From JBJXGV01 sp046160485 (GTDB taxonomy: Bacteria; Orphanbacterota; Orphanbacteria; JBJXGV01): a stretch of DNA of 13,381 nt. Of this stretch, positions 1 to 6,884 are shown one piece after another (the first letter of the stretch is position 1; the number at the start of each line of letters is the position of its first letter). The stretch covers positions 1 through 13,381 of the forward strand of contig JBJXGV010000039.1 in NCBI GenBank assembly GCA_046160485.1. The letters are read 5' to 3'. A model generated the notes under the pieces. The model was given only the letters and a program-made list of their open reading frames with translations, made no database searches and was not told where the DNA came from. The position numbers and the translations under genes were made by a program.

Positions 1-528
1 GGCGGCGCGCGGCGCGCGCGCCAATCGCGCAACGAGCGGCGTCCCGACAACCGCGAAAACGGCCGCGTTCGAAGCGATATGAACGAGCGCGAACGGAACG
101 CCCGCGACGAACACGGGAAGCGGATTCGCGAGCGCGCCCATCGTCACGACGGTCGCGAAGTTGGTGATGAGGTCGTGCGCGAGCGTGAGCACCGCGCCGA
201 CGAGCGCGAGCGCGGCGGCGCGCGGCGGCACGGAAAACCGGCGTGCAAGCACGGGCCCAGTGAGCGCGCCCGCGATCCCCATCACCATCGAGCCCGCAAT
301 GTTGCCGACGATGACCACCGGCGGCGCGGGCCCCCACGGGTTCACCACGCTATGAAGTCCGCGCGCGATGATCGTGACGAGAACACCTCCGCGAACGCCG
401 AGGTGCGCGCCCGCGAGGAAGAGCACGACCGAGATCATCTCGACGTTCGGGATCGGATCGGCGTAGCCCGCGGCGGCGGCGAGCGCAGCCAGAAGACCGA
501 CTCGCGCCACACTTCGCGCCCGCGACAC
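1..528 (-). CDS. ECF transporter S component-like membrane protein (3' end beyond window)
   Basis: Read on the minus strand from a GTG at 528, a frame of 176 codons stays open to the window edge. The product is very hydrophobic with several predicted membrane segments: about residues 7-20, 31-57, 69-91, 103-120 and 136-165. Seen motifs are DPIPNVEMIS (24-33), NPWGPAPP (63-70), HDLITNF (118-124) and PFALVHIASNA (145-155). This pattern (Ala-rich first helix, P-N-V-E after it, glycine-rich middle helices, PFxLxHxxSN near the end) resembles the small substrate-binding S subunits of energy-coupling-factor vitamin and cofactor importers; the Ala-rich TM1 is where S subunits dock to EcfT. The substrate cannot be read from the sequence. 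The GTG lies 5 bases after the stop of the PHP gene, without a clear Shine-Dalgarno, so translational coupling is likely. EcfT and EcfA genes could lie beyond the left edge. An unrelated small membrane protein family is the alternative. Confidence 0.72.
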   Translation of the reverse strand, partial: MSRARSVARVGLLAALAAAAGYADPIPNVEMISVVLFLAGAHLGVRGGVLVTIIARGLHSVVNPWGPAPPVVIVGNIAGSMVMGIAGALTGPVLARRFSVPPRAAALALVGAVLTLAHDLITNFATVVTMGALANPLPVFVAGVPFALVHIASNAAVFAVVGTPLVARLARAPRAA

Positions 529-533
529 GACGC

Positions 534-1367
534 TCAGCCCGCGAGAGCGCGCAACCGCTCGACGGCTTCGAGTGAAACTCCCGCGTCGCCCGGCGCGACG
601 GTGCCGTACGCGAGCGCATGAAAGTCGGAGCCGCCCGTCTCGACGAGCCGGTATTTTTTCGCGAGGTCGACGAGGCGCTGCGTATCGTCGGGACCATGCT
701 TCGGGTGCCACACCTCGAGCGCCGAGACGCCCTCGTCCGCGAGAACCTGGACGAGCGTCTCCGCGGTCGGGCGGCCGCGATAAAGAACCGGGTGCGCGAT
801 GGACGCGATCCCGCCCGCGGCGCGAATCAGCGCGATCGCGTCGGCTGCGGAGAGCGTCGACGCGGGCGCGAACGCGGGGCCATCGTCGTGCAGGTAGCGA
901 CGAAACGCGTCATCGACGCTCTTCACGGCGCCCGACGCCACGAGAACGCGCGCGACGTGCGGCCGCCCGACTGGCGCGGCGCCCGAAATCTTCGTCACGT
1001 CCGCGAATGAGATCTCGACGCCGAGCGCGTTGAGCTTCGCGACCATCTCGCGGCCGCGCTCTTCGCGCCGTTCGCGGAAACGCGTCAGGCTCGCGCGCAG
1101 CTGCTCGTTCGACTCGTCGAAGAAGTAGCCGAGGATGTGGATGTCGCGCCCTTCGCAGCGGCACGTCATCTCGATCCCGTTGACGAAGACGAGTCCGGCT
1201 CGATCCGACGCCGCGCGCGCCTCGGCAAGACCGCCGACGGTGTCGTGATCCGTCAGCGCAATCCCGCCGAGTCCCTTCTGTTTCGCGAGCAGCACGACCG
1301 CCTCGGGCGTATGCGCACCATCGGAGCAGGAAGTGTGGAGATGGAGATCCGCCTCAACTCGGTTCAT
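534..1367 (-). CDS. PHP-domain metal-dependent phosphoesterase (YciV/TrpH, RNase AM-like)
   Basis: The product has 277 residues, the usual size of the YciV/TrpH branch of the PHP superfamily. All metal-site motifs are present: DLHLHTSCSDG (H9, H11, D16), TDHDT (D40, H41, D42), GIEM (E66), DIHILGY (H77), GRPH (H137), AHP (H192) and GGSDFH (D248, H250). Together they form the trinuclear metal centre typical of PHP hydrolases. E. coli YciV is a 5'-3' exoribonuclease (RNase AM) that also hydrolyses 3',5'-bisphosphonucleotides, so RNA 5'-end or pAp processing in the cytoplasm is the best guess; the exact substrate is inferred. The ATG at 1367 is chosen because homology begins at once with DLHLHT; the same frame stays open upstream to 1808 but there gives an Arg-rich shadow of the preceding gene. 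The gene overlaps the 3' end of the TMTC-like gene by 14 bases (1354-1367), suggesting coupled translation. There is no signal peptide. Confidence 0.9.
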   Translation of the reverse strand: MNRVEADLHLHTSCSDGAHTPEAVVLLAKQKGLGGIALTDHDTVGGLAEARAASDRAGLVFVNGIEMTCRCEGRDIHILGYFFDESNEQLRASLTRFRERREERGREMVAKLNALGVEISFADVTKISGAAPVGRPHVARVLVASGAVKSVDDAFRRYLHDDGPAFAPASTLSAADAIALIRAAGGIASIAHPVLYRGRPTAETLVQVLADEGVSALEVWHPKHGPDDTQRLVDLAKKYRLVETGGSDFHALAYGTVAPGDAGVSLEAVERLRALAG

Positions 1368-3732
1368 GAAACGGCCGCCTCGCTCGATAGAGGTCACGGC
1401 GGAGTGCGATTTCGGCGGCGAGCGCGGTCTGCCCCGCGGCGTTGGCGCGATCGACCGCGGCGTCCGCGGTGCGCGTCGCGTCGGCGAAGCGCGCCGTCTC
1501 GGCGTAGGCGGCCGCAAGCGTATCGAGCAGATTTGCGGGCGGATTCGCGACGCCGGCGCACGCGCGCTCCGCGAGCACGGTGGCCTGCGCGCCGTCGCGC
1601 AGCGATGCATCCGACGAGGTCGCGAGCGCCCATGCGAGATTGTTGAGCGCCTCCGTCCACTCGGGCGCAAGCCGCACCGCTTCGCGAAGCTGCGCGATCG
1701 CGTCGGCCGCGCGTCCCGCTCGCGAAAGCAGCAGCGCGGCCGAATGGTGACCGGGCGCGAAATCAGGACGCAGCATGATGGCCTGCTCGGCATGGCGGAG
1801 CGCCTCATCGATGCGCCCGTCGTTGAAGAGAGTCATCGCGAGATTCATGTGCGCCTCGGCGAAACGCGGGTCGATGCGCAGCGCCTCCTGGAAGTGGCGC
1901 GACGCTTCCTCGCGTTTGCCTTGCGCGACCTTCACGAGCCCGAGGCCGTTCCACGCCTCGAGCAGATTGGGATCAAGACGCAGCGCCTCCGTGAAACGCG
2001 CGAGCGCCTCGTCGTTTTTTCCCTGCGCCGCGAACGCCTTTCCGAGGTTGTTGTGGGTGCGCGCAAGCGACGGATTCGCGCGCAGCGCCTCCTCGAACTC
2101 GCGCATCGCCTCGTCGGGTTTCCCCTGCCGCGAGAGTGCAAAACCGAGGTTGTTGTGCGCCTCCGCCCAGTCGGGCTCGCGCGCTACGAGCGCGCGCAAA
2201 TGCTCGACCGCCTCGTCGAGGCGTCCGGCTTCGACGAGCGCCGCGCCGAGATTTAGCTGCGCCTCGCTCCACTTCGGATCGAGCCTCACTGCTTCCCGCA
2301 GCGCCGCCACGTTCTCTTCCTGTTTTCCGAGAGCGCGCAAGACACCCGCCGCGTGGAAGTGAGGGATCGCCCACTCCGGCCGGAGCGTGCTCGCCGTTCG
2401 GTACTCATCGAGCGCGGGCTGAAGCTGGCCGCGCCGCATCTGCGTGATCCCGAGTTGGACGCGCGCGCGCGGCGAATTCGGGCGCTTCGCGAGCACGTCC
2501 TGCCACATTCCGCGTTCGTCGCGATAGTCGAGGTTACGCGCGATCGTCGCGCTGCCGAGCAGGCCCGCGATGAGAACGACCGCGCCAGTCGACGCGATCG
2601 AGAGTGCGCGTCCGCGAAGGAATCGACCCGCAAGCGCGTGTGCGCCGAGCACGACGATCGTGACGATCGCCGCCAGCGGGAGATACATCCGGTGCTCCGC
2701 GGCGATCTGGGCCGGATTCGGAAAGACGCTCGACGTCGGTGCGAGGAGAAGGAAGAAGACCGCGCCGACGAATCCGACCGCGGGGCGCCGCCGCAACGCC
2801 CAGATCGTCGCGGCGAGGAGTGCGCCTACGATTGCGAGCGACGGCAGAGCCTCGCCGGCCGAGCGGGCGATCTTCCAGCCGTCGTAGTCGAGGAGGAGCG
2901 GCGACGGCCAAAACGCGAGACGAATGTAGTGAACGACGACACTCGGCTGCGTGAACGCGTAGGAGAGGCCCGCGTTCGGGCCGAGCATTCCGCTCCAGGG
3001 CGTCGCCGTCGGCACGAACAGCGCGAGCGCGGCGAGCACGGCCCACGACGCGGCGAGCCCCGCGTAGAGCCCGCGCCGTGCGCGGAGCGCGCCGCCGAAC
3101 GAGCCCGCCAGAAACGTGCGGTCGTAGAAGAGGACGACGAGCGGCGCGCAGACCATCGTCTCCTGCGAGAGCGCGCCGAGAAGGGACGCGACGATCGCAG
3201 CGGCGTGCCAGCGCCCCGCCGCGCGCGACGCCGCCGCTCGAATCACGGCGTAGAGCGCCGCGAGGAGACATAGCGCCATTAGGAGCTCGGTGCGATGCAC
3301 GACGTAGTCGACCGCGTCGGTCAGGAGCGGGTGCACGCTCCAGACGAGCGCGATCGCCGCGGCGACACCGGGCGCCGCGCTTCGATACCGCGCGCCGAGG
3401 CGCGTACCCGCGAGCGTGCGCCGCACGACGCCGAAGAGGAGGAGCGTCGCGGCCGCGTGAATCGCGAGATTGACGAGGTGGTAGCCGCGCACGTCGAGCC
3501 GTCCCGCGGCGTAGTTGACCGCTAGCGTGAGCGCCGCAAGCGGCCGGCGCGCCGTCGCCGACTCGGGCGCCGCCGCCGCCGCGCGCCACGGCGGCCACAA
3601 GGCGCGAATATTCACGTTGTCGCGAATCGCTCCGTGGTCGTCGAAGAGGAAATCACCGTCGAAGCTATTGTGGTACGCGCCGGCGCAGGCGCAGACGAGA
3701 AGAAGCGGAAGAAGCAGTTCGCGGAGTTTCAC
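1354..3732 (-). CDS. TMTC-like polytopic membrane protein with C-terminal TPR array (putative GT-C glycosyltransferase)
   Basis: The product has 792 residues. The N-terminal half (about 1-400) is hydrophobic with many membrane helices (for example 4-20, 83-104, 121-135, 150-166, 183-203, 221-240, 297-312, 319-331, 351-370, 376-396). It carries the hallmarks of the TMTC/DUF1736 type: an acidic pair in the first extracytoplasmic loop (FDDH, D31-D32), RRPLAAL (62-68), GYHLVNLAIH (83-92), HPLLTDAVDY (134-143), HRTELL (146-151) and AEHRMYLPLA (345-354). The C-terminal half (about 420-770) is roughly ten TPRs with a strict 34-residue spacing. Eukaryotic TMTC proteins are O-mannosyltransferases of the GT-C fold. 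Bacterial relatives are mostly uncharacterised, so a glycosyltransferase role with the TPRs binding a protein partner or acceptor is inference. The start is GTG at 3732, with no Shine-Dalgarno and a -10 element 8 bases upstream, so the transcript may be leaderless. It overlaps the PHP gene at its 3' end. Confidence 0.85.
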   Translation of the reverse strand: MKLRELLLPLLLVCACAGAYHNSFDGDFLFDDHGAIRDNVNIRALWPPWRAAAAAPESATARRPLAALTLAVNYAAGRLDVRGYHLVNLAIHAAATLLLFGVVRRTLAGTRLGARYRSAAPGVAAAIALVWSVHPLLTDAVDYVVHRTELLMALCLLAALYAVIRAAASRAAGRWHAAAIVASLLGALSQETMVCAPLVVLFYDRTFLAGSFGGALRARRGLYAGLAASWAVLAALALFVPTATPWSGMLGPNAGLSYAFTQPSVVVHYIRLAFWPSPLLLDYDGWKIARSAGEALPSLAIVGALLAATIWALRRRPAVGFVGAVFFLLLAPTSSVFPNPAQIAAEHRMYLPLAAIVTIVVLGAHALAGRFLRGRALSIASTGAVVLIAGLLGSATIARNLDYRDERGMWQDVLAKRPNSPRARVQLGITQMRRGQLQPALDEYRTASTLRPEWAIPHFHAAGVLRALGKQEENVAALREAVRLDPKWSEAQLNLGAALVEAGRLDEAVEHLRALVAREPDWAEAHNNLGFALSRQGKPDEAMREFEEALRANPSLARTHNNLGKAFAAQGKNDEALARFTEALRLDPNLLEAWNGLGLVKVAQGKREEASRHFQEALRIDPRFAEAHMNLAMTLFNDGRIDEALRHAEQAIMLRPDFAPGHHSAALLLSRAGRAADAIAQLREAVRLAPEWTEALNNLAWALATSSDASLRDGAQATVLAERACAGVANPPANLLDTLAAAYAETARFADATRTADAAVDRANAAGQTALAAEIALRRDLYRARRPFHEPS
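1423..2475 (-). repeat. TPR-encoding array with 102-base periodicity
   Basis: Residues 420-770 of the TMTC-like protein are consecutive TPRs. From 420 to 691 they keep an exact 34-residue step (102 bases), visible as recurring blocks such as NNLGFAL / NNLGKAF / NGLGLVK / MNLAMTL and EALRANP / EALRLDP / EALRIDP. The last units (about 692-770) carry a small insertion. The copies are diverged in DNA, so this is a protein-level repeat and not a fresh tandem duplication. Confidence 0.8.
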
Positions 3733-3740
3733 GGGGGGCG

Positions 3741-3770
3741 AGTATAAACAAGAACACGCGCCGGGCGCAA
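3741..3770 (-). promoter_or_regulatory. Sigma-70-type promoter giving a leaderless mRNA for the TMTC-like gene
   Basis: On the minus strand TTGCGC (3770-3765) is followed after 18 bases by TATACT (3746-3741), five of six matches to the -10 consensus in otherwise very G+C-rich DNA. Only 8 bases separate the -10 box from the GTG start at 3732, so transcription would begin at or within two bases of the start codon. The 8 bases between are CGCCCCCC and contain no ribosome-binding site. The -35 match is weak (three of six). Confidence 0.55.
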
Positions 3771-3789
3771 AAGAAGCTGCGCGCGAAAG

Positions 3790-5145
3790 CTAGACGCGTT
3801 CGGCCGTAACGTGCTTTAGGCGCGCGGCCGCGTCCCGGAACGTCGGATCGATCGAGAGCACGGCCGCGTAGCACTCCGCGGCACGCGGGCGGTCGTTCTG
3901 CCGCATGTACGCGTTTCCGAGCACGAAGCGAAGACCCATCGAGGCATCGTCGTCGAGAGCCACGTCTTCGAGCGCCGCGGCGAGATGCGTTACCGCCGAT
4001 GCCGCGTCACCCCTGTCGAGAAGGCACTCGCCGATCATTTCGAGGGAGGGGTATCGCAGCTCGGGCGACGCGGTCGCCGCGCGAAACGCGTCGATCGCAT
4101 CGTCGTAAAGCTCCATCTCCTTAAACGAGAGTCCGAGGTCGTAGTGGCTTTGATAGTCCTCGGATGCGATCACCTGCGAAACGCCCGCGCGGAACTCGTC
4201 GAGAACTTCGTTCAAGTCGATGAGGTCGTCTTCCTGCTCGGCGCGCTCGCGCACCGACACGTTCCCGGCACGCTCCACGCCGTGAAGCGCGCCCGACGCG
4301 TCCGTGCCGCTCTCATCGGCGGTTTCTAGCGCAAGATCGATCCCGAGGTCGATGACGGCCTCGTCGGAGTCCGCGCCCGCGCCGAAAAGGTCCTTGTTGC
4401 GCGAGACGATCATTTCCGATTCTTCCATCCCCGGCGATTCGGGAATCGCCATGTCATTCGACTCCCAGTCGATCGAAATGCGCTCCACGACAGCCGCGTC
4501 CGCGCCCATTTCGGCGGTCGCCACGGCGCCGCCGCCCGACTCTTGCGCAGCCTGCGCCATCTCCCGCGCGCGCTTCTCGGCCGCCTCGGCGCCGCGCTCC
4601 TCGCCCTGCTCGCGAAGAAGCTGCGCGACCGTTGAAAGCTCAGCCGCCGCCTCGCGCTGTCGATTCATTTCGAAAAGCACGTCGGCGAAGCGCTGCCGAA
4701 GCGCCGCATTGCCTGGAGCGATCCCGAGAATGCGCTTCCACGTCGCGTCGACGGACTTCGTGTCGCCGGTGACGCGCTTGCGCGTGGCGTACTCGCCGAG
4801 GTGGTGCAGCGCGTCCTGCACGAGCCCCTGGGAAGCGAAGAGACCGCCGAGCTTGTTGTAGATCTCGACGCGCGACTCGTCGACGCGCAGACACTTCTTG
4901 CAGAGCGCGATCGCGTTGTTATAGAGCGTCTGCTCGCAATAGGTGTCGATGGCCTTCTCGAAGTTTTGGAAGGCGCGGTCGTAGTCGCCCTTCTTCACAA
5001 GGAGGTCGCCGATCAGGTTGTAGAACGATGCGTTCTGCGTCGAGTCGCGGTCGAGCAGCTTCTCGTACTCGGCGATCGCCCTGTCCCAATCCTTCTTCGA
5101 TGCGTACTCCTGAGCCTTCTTGAGGCTAGAAGAGCTCGTCGTCAA
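3790..5145 (-). CDS. Soluble TPR protein with two TPR blocks and an acidic linker
   Basis: The product has 451 residues from TTG at 5145, or 453 from GTG at 5151. The TTG is preferred because a near-perfect GGGAGGA (5152-5158) lies 6 bases upstream of it, whereas it abuts the GTG directly. Numbering from the GTG, residues 8-190 hold TPR-like helical pairs (for example DWDRAIAEYEKLL, GDYDRAFQNFEKAI and an atypical unit with CKKCL). Residues 203-320 are acidic, low in complexity and probably unstructured, with short hydrophobic-acidic runs (IDLGIDLALE, DLIDLNEVLDEF). Residues 330-445 hold three more TPRs, opening with the HYDLGLSFKEMELYDDAI motif common in bacterial TPR proteins. There is no signal peptide or membrane helix, so it is probably a cytoplasmic scaffold. 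The function is not recognised. It follows the FTCD gene by 50 bases without an obvious promoter, so it may be read through from the hut operon. Confidence 0.87.
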   Translation of the reverse strand: MTTSSSSLKKAQEYASKKDWDRAIAEYEKLLDRDSTQNASFYNLIGDLLVKKGDYDRAFQNFEKAIDTYCEQTLYNNAIALCKKCLRVDESRVEIYNKLGGLFASQGLVQDALHHLGEYATRKRVTGDTKSVDATWKRILGIAPGNAALRQRFADVLFEMNRQREAAAELSTVAQLLREQGEERGAEAAEKRAREMAQAAQESGGGAVATAEMGADAAVVERISIDWESNDMAIPESPGMEESEMIVSRNKDLFGAGADSDEAVIDLGIDLALETADESGTDASGALHGVERAGNVSVRERAEQEDDLIDLNEVLDEFRAGVSQVIASEDYQSHYDLGLSFKEMELYDDAIDAFRAATASPELRYPSLEMIGECLLDRGDAASAVTHLAAALEDVALDDDASMGLRFVLGNAYMRQNDRPRAAECYAAVLSIDPTFRDAAARLKHVTAERV

Positions 5146-5151
5146 CGTCAC

Positions 5152-5158
5152 TCCTCCC
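5152..5158 (-). promoter_or_regulatory. Ribosome-binding site that decides the start of the soluble TPR gene
   Basis: GGGAGGA directly abuts a GTG (5151) but sits at the ideal 6-base distance from the in-frame TTG two codons later (5145). Spacing therefore favours initiation at TTG. Confidence 0.65.
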
Positions 5159-5195
5159 GAGCGCCGGTCGCCACTCGCGAGGCCGCCGCTGGTTC

Positions 5196-6722
5196 CTAGA
5201 GCTTTTTCCCTACGATCGCCTCGACATCCGAGGTCTTTCGCCGAACCGATTCAAGAAGAGCCGTCACGCGCGTTTCGAGGTCGCGCCGCGCCTCCTCGTT
5301 GCCGAGCCCCTTCGCGTTGATCCGCACGTTGAGCGCCGCCGACTTGGCCGCCGCCTCGCACATGTATGCCGCCACACCCGCGTCGGAGACCGCGTTGACG
5401 TTCCCCGCTTCGGCCGCGTGGCGCGCGAGGTCGATCACCTCGATCGCGCGCTCTATCGTTTCGAGCGGAACTTGGCTCGCGTCCAGGAGGCTCGCCTCGA
5501 TCGCCGCGGCGCGCGCCCTCTCCTCCGCCTCGTTCGCGCGAGGAAGCTTGAAAGCGCGCATCACACCGTCGAAGGCCTCCGCGTCCCGCTCGATCAAACG
5601 CGTGAGCTTCGATCTTAGTGATTCGGAACGCTTGCGTGTTTCCTTGATAGCTTCTTCTACATCGGCGTACTTTTTCTTGCCGACCGTCAGGGCTCCGACC
5701 ATCGAAACGAGGGCGGCTCCGAGGGCGCCCGCGAGCGCCGCAACGCTTCCGCCGCCCGGCGTCGGCGAACTCCCCGCGAGGCGATCCATGAAGTCTTCCT
5801 TGGATTCGGAACGCGCCTCCTGCGCCTCGCGCAGCCGGTTCTCGAGGACCTGACCCTTGTGAAAGTTTTCGAGCTTTAGGAAGAAATCGGCAGAATCGAT
5901 CAGCGCCTCTTCGGGGACGAGGCCGACGATCTCGCTGCCGATGACGGCGACGCCGTAGCGTTCCGCCTCGCGCTCGACCATCGTGAAGACGCGATGAATC
6001 GGCGTTCCCTTCGTGTTGACGAGGTTCATCGAGACCTGCGACACGCCGCGGTCGGCGAGTTCGAAGCCCATCGCCTTGACGTAGCGAAGCCCGCCGCGTT
6101 GAAAGCGAATTGCGTTCGCGATCTTTTTCGCGATGGCTACGTCGCGCGTCGCGAGGTTGATGTTGTACGCGACGAGCGGCATGCGCGCTCCGATCGCAGT
6201 CGCGCCCGCGGAGGCGTGGATCGCGTTCGGACCGAAGTCGGGCGCGCGCTCGGGATTCTTGCCGATCTCGTCGCGCAACCCCTCAAACTCGCCGCGGCGC
6301 ACGTCGGCGAGGTTTTCGCGCGCGGGGCGCGTCGCCGCCGCTTCGTAGAGGAAGACGGGGATCGACAGTTCGCGGCCGACGCGCTCGCCGAGCGCACGCG
6401 CGAGTTCGACGCAGTCGTCCATCGTCACGCCCTCGATCGGGATGAACGGCACGACATCGGTCGCGCCCATGCGCGGATGCTCGCCGGTGTGCGTGCGCAA
6501 ATCGATTCGTTCAGCGGCGGCGGCGATGCCGCGGAAGACCGCGTCGGCGACCGCCGCGGGCGCACCCGCGAGCGTCACGACCGCGCGGTTGTGGCTCGCA
6601 TCCATCTCGCGGTCGAGAATGAGAACACCCGCGACGGCGCGCATCGCCTCGACGATTTCATCGAGCACCTCGGGCCGCCGCCCTTCGCTGAAGTTCGGTA
6701 CACATTCGACAATCTGAGCCAT
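5196..6722 (-). CDS. ftcD: Bifunctional glutamate formimidoyltransferase / formimidoyl-THF cyclodeaminase
   Basis: The 508-residue product fuses two enzymes. Residues 1-295 are a formiminotransferase: VECVPNFSEGR (5-15), DASHNRAVVT (41-50), and HTGEHPRMGA (78-87), whose His82 falls at the same number as the catalytic His82 of porcine FTCD. Residues about 308-505 are a cyclodeaminase: FMDRLAGSSPTPGGGSVAAL (311-330), a glycine-rich helix, DAEAFDGVMRAFKLP (380-394) and GNVNAVSDAGVAAYMC (440-455). The linker (285-307) is short and charged. It moves the formimino group of N-formimino-L-glutamate to THF, releasing glutamate, then deaminates 5-formimino-THF to 5,10-methenyl-THF and ammonia, the last step of this histidine pathway. 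The length is slightly below the vertebrate enzyme (about 541). The ATG at 6722 is preceded by ACGGAG (6728-6733) at 5 bases. The gene lies 162 bases downstream of hutI. Both active regions appear intact. Confidence 0.95.
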   Translation of the reverse strand: MAQIVECVPNFSEGRRPEVLDEIVEAMRAVAGVLILDREMDASHNRAVVTLAGAPAAVADAVFRGIAAAAERIDLRTHTGEHPRMGATDVVPFIPIEGVTMDDCVELARALGERVGRELSIPVFLYEAAATRPARENLADVRRGEFEGLRDEIGKNPERAPDFGPNAIHASAGATAIGARMPLVAYNINLATRDVAIAKKIANAIRFQRGGLRYVKAMGFELADRGVSQVSMNLVNTKGTPIHRVFTMVEREAERYGVAVIGSEIVGLVPEEALIDSADFFLKLENFHKGQVLENRLREAQEARSESKEDFMDRLAGSSPTPGGGSVAALAGALGAALVSMVGALTVGKKKYADVEEAIKETRKRSESLRSKLTRLIERDAEAFDGVMRAFKLPRANEAEERARAAAIEASLLDASQVPLETIERAIEVIDLARHAAEAGNVNAVSDAGVAAYMCEAAAKSAALNVRINAKGLGNEEARRDLETRVTALLESVRRKTSDVEAIVGKKL

Positions 6723-6884
6723 TTCGTCTCCGTCGGATAAGGGTGTCAGTTCGCCGCGCCGGACAAGCGCATCGAAACGAGAATCAGAGTGCGAGTGCGG
6801 AGGAGTCTACCGCAGCAGTGCGATTCCCGCTCTCCCTCCGGCGCACGCGTGCGGAGCGCGATCGTCGCGGGTCGCAGGGCCAGC
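6723..6884. other. Intergenic gap between hutI and ftcD (162 bases)
   Basis: This is the longest gap in the window. It contains the ftcD ribosome-binding site and a 10-base palindrome GCACGCGTGC flanked by CTCCG and CGGAG, which could form an imperfect hairpin, but no following T-run, so it is not a convincing intrinsic terminator. No good -35/-10 pair was found. I see no gene in it. Confidence 0.5.
6728..6733 (-). promoter_or_regulatory. Ribosome-binding site of ftcD
   Basis: ACGGAG ends 5 bases before the ATG at 6722, supporting this start; the protein then begins with the conserved MAQIVECVPNFSEG. Confidence 0.7.

Noticed and set aside
1..30. GC-only repetitive stretch (gcgcgc) at the left edge
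   Set aside because: It encodes an Ala/Arg/Pro run at the end of the visible S-component frame and is in line with the overall base composition; no palindrome or attachment-site structure is evident.
79..621. Plus-strand open frame at the left end
   Set aside because: Its product is highly charged (Arg/Glu/His) and unlike any family, while the minus strand in the same place reads a coherent multi-helix membrane protein.
1368..1808. Upstream extension of the PHP frame to an ATG at 1808
   Set aside because: The 147 extra codons overlap the TPR region of the preceding gene in another frame and encode an Arg/Ser/Pro-rich sequence; PHP homology starts exactly at the ATG at 1367.
3759..3770. GCGCCCGGCGC inverted repeat after the soluble TPR gene as a terminator
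   Set aside because: The loop would be one base at most and no T-run follows; the T-rich part beyond it is better explained as the -10 region of the next gene.
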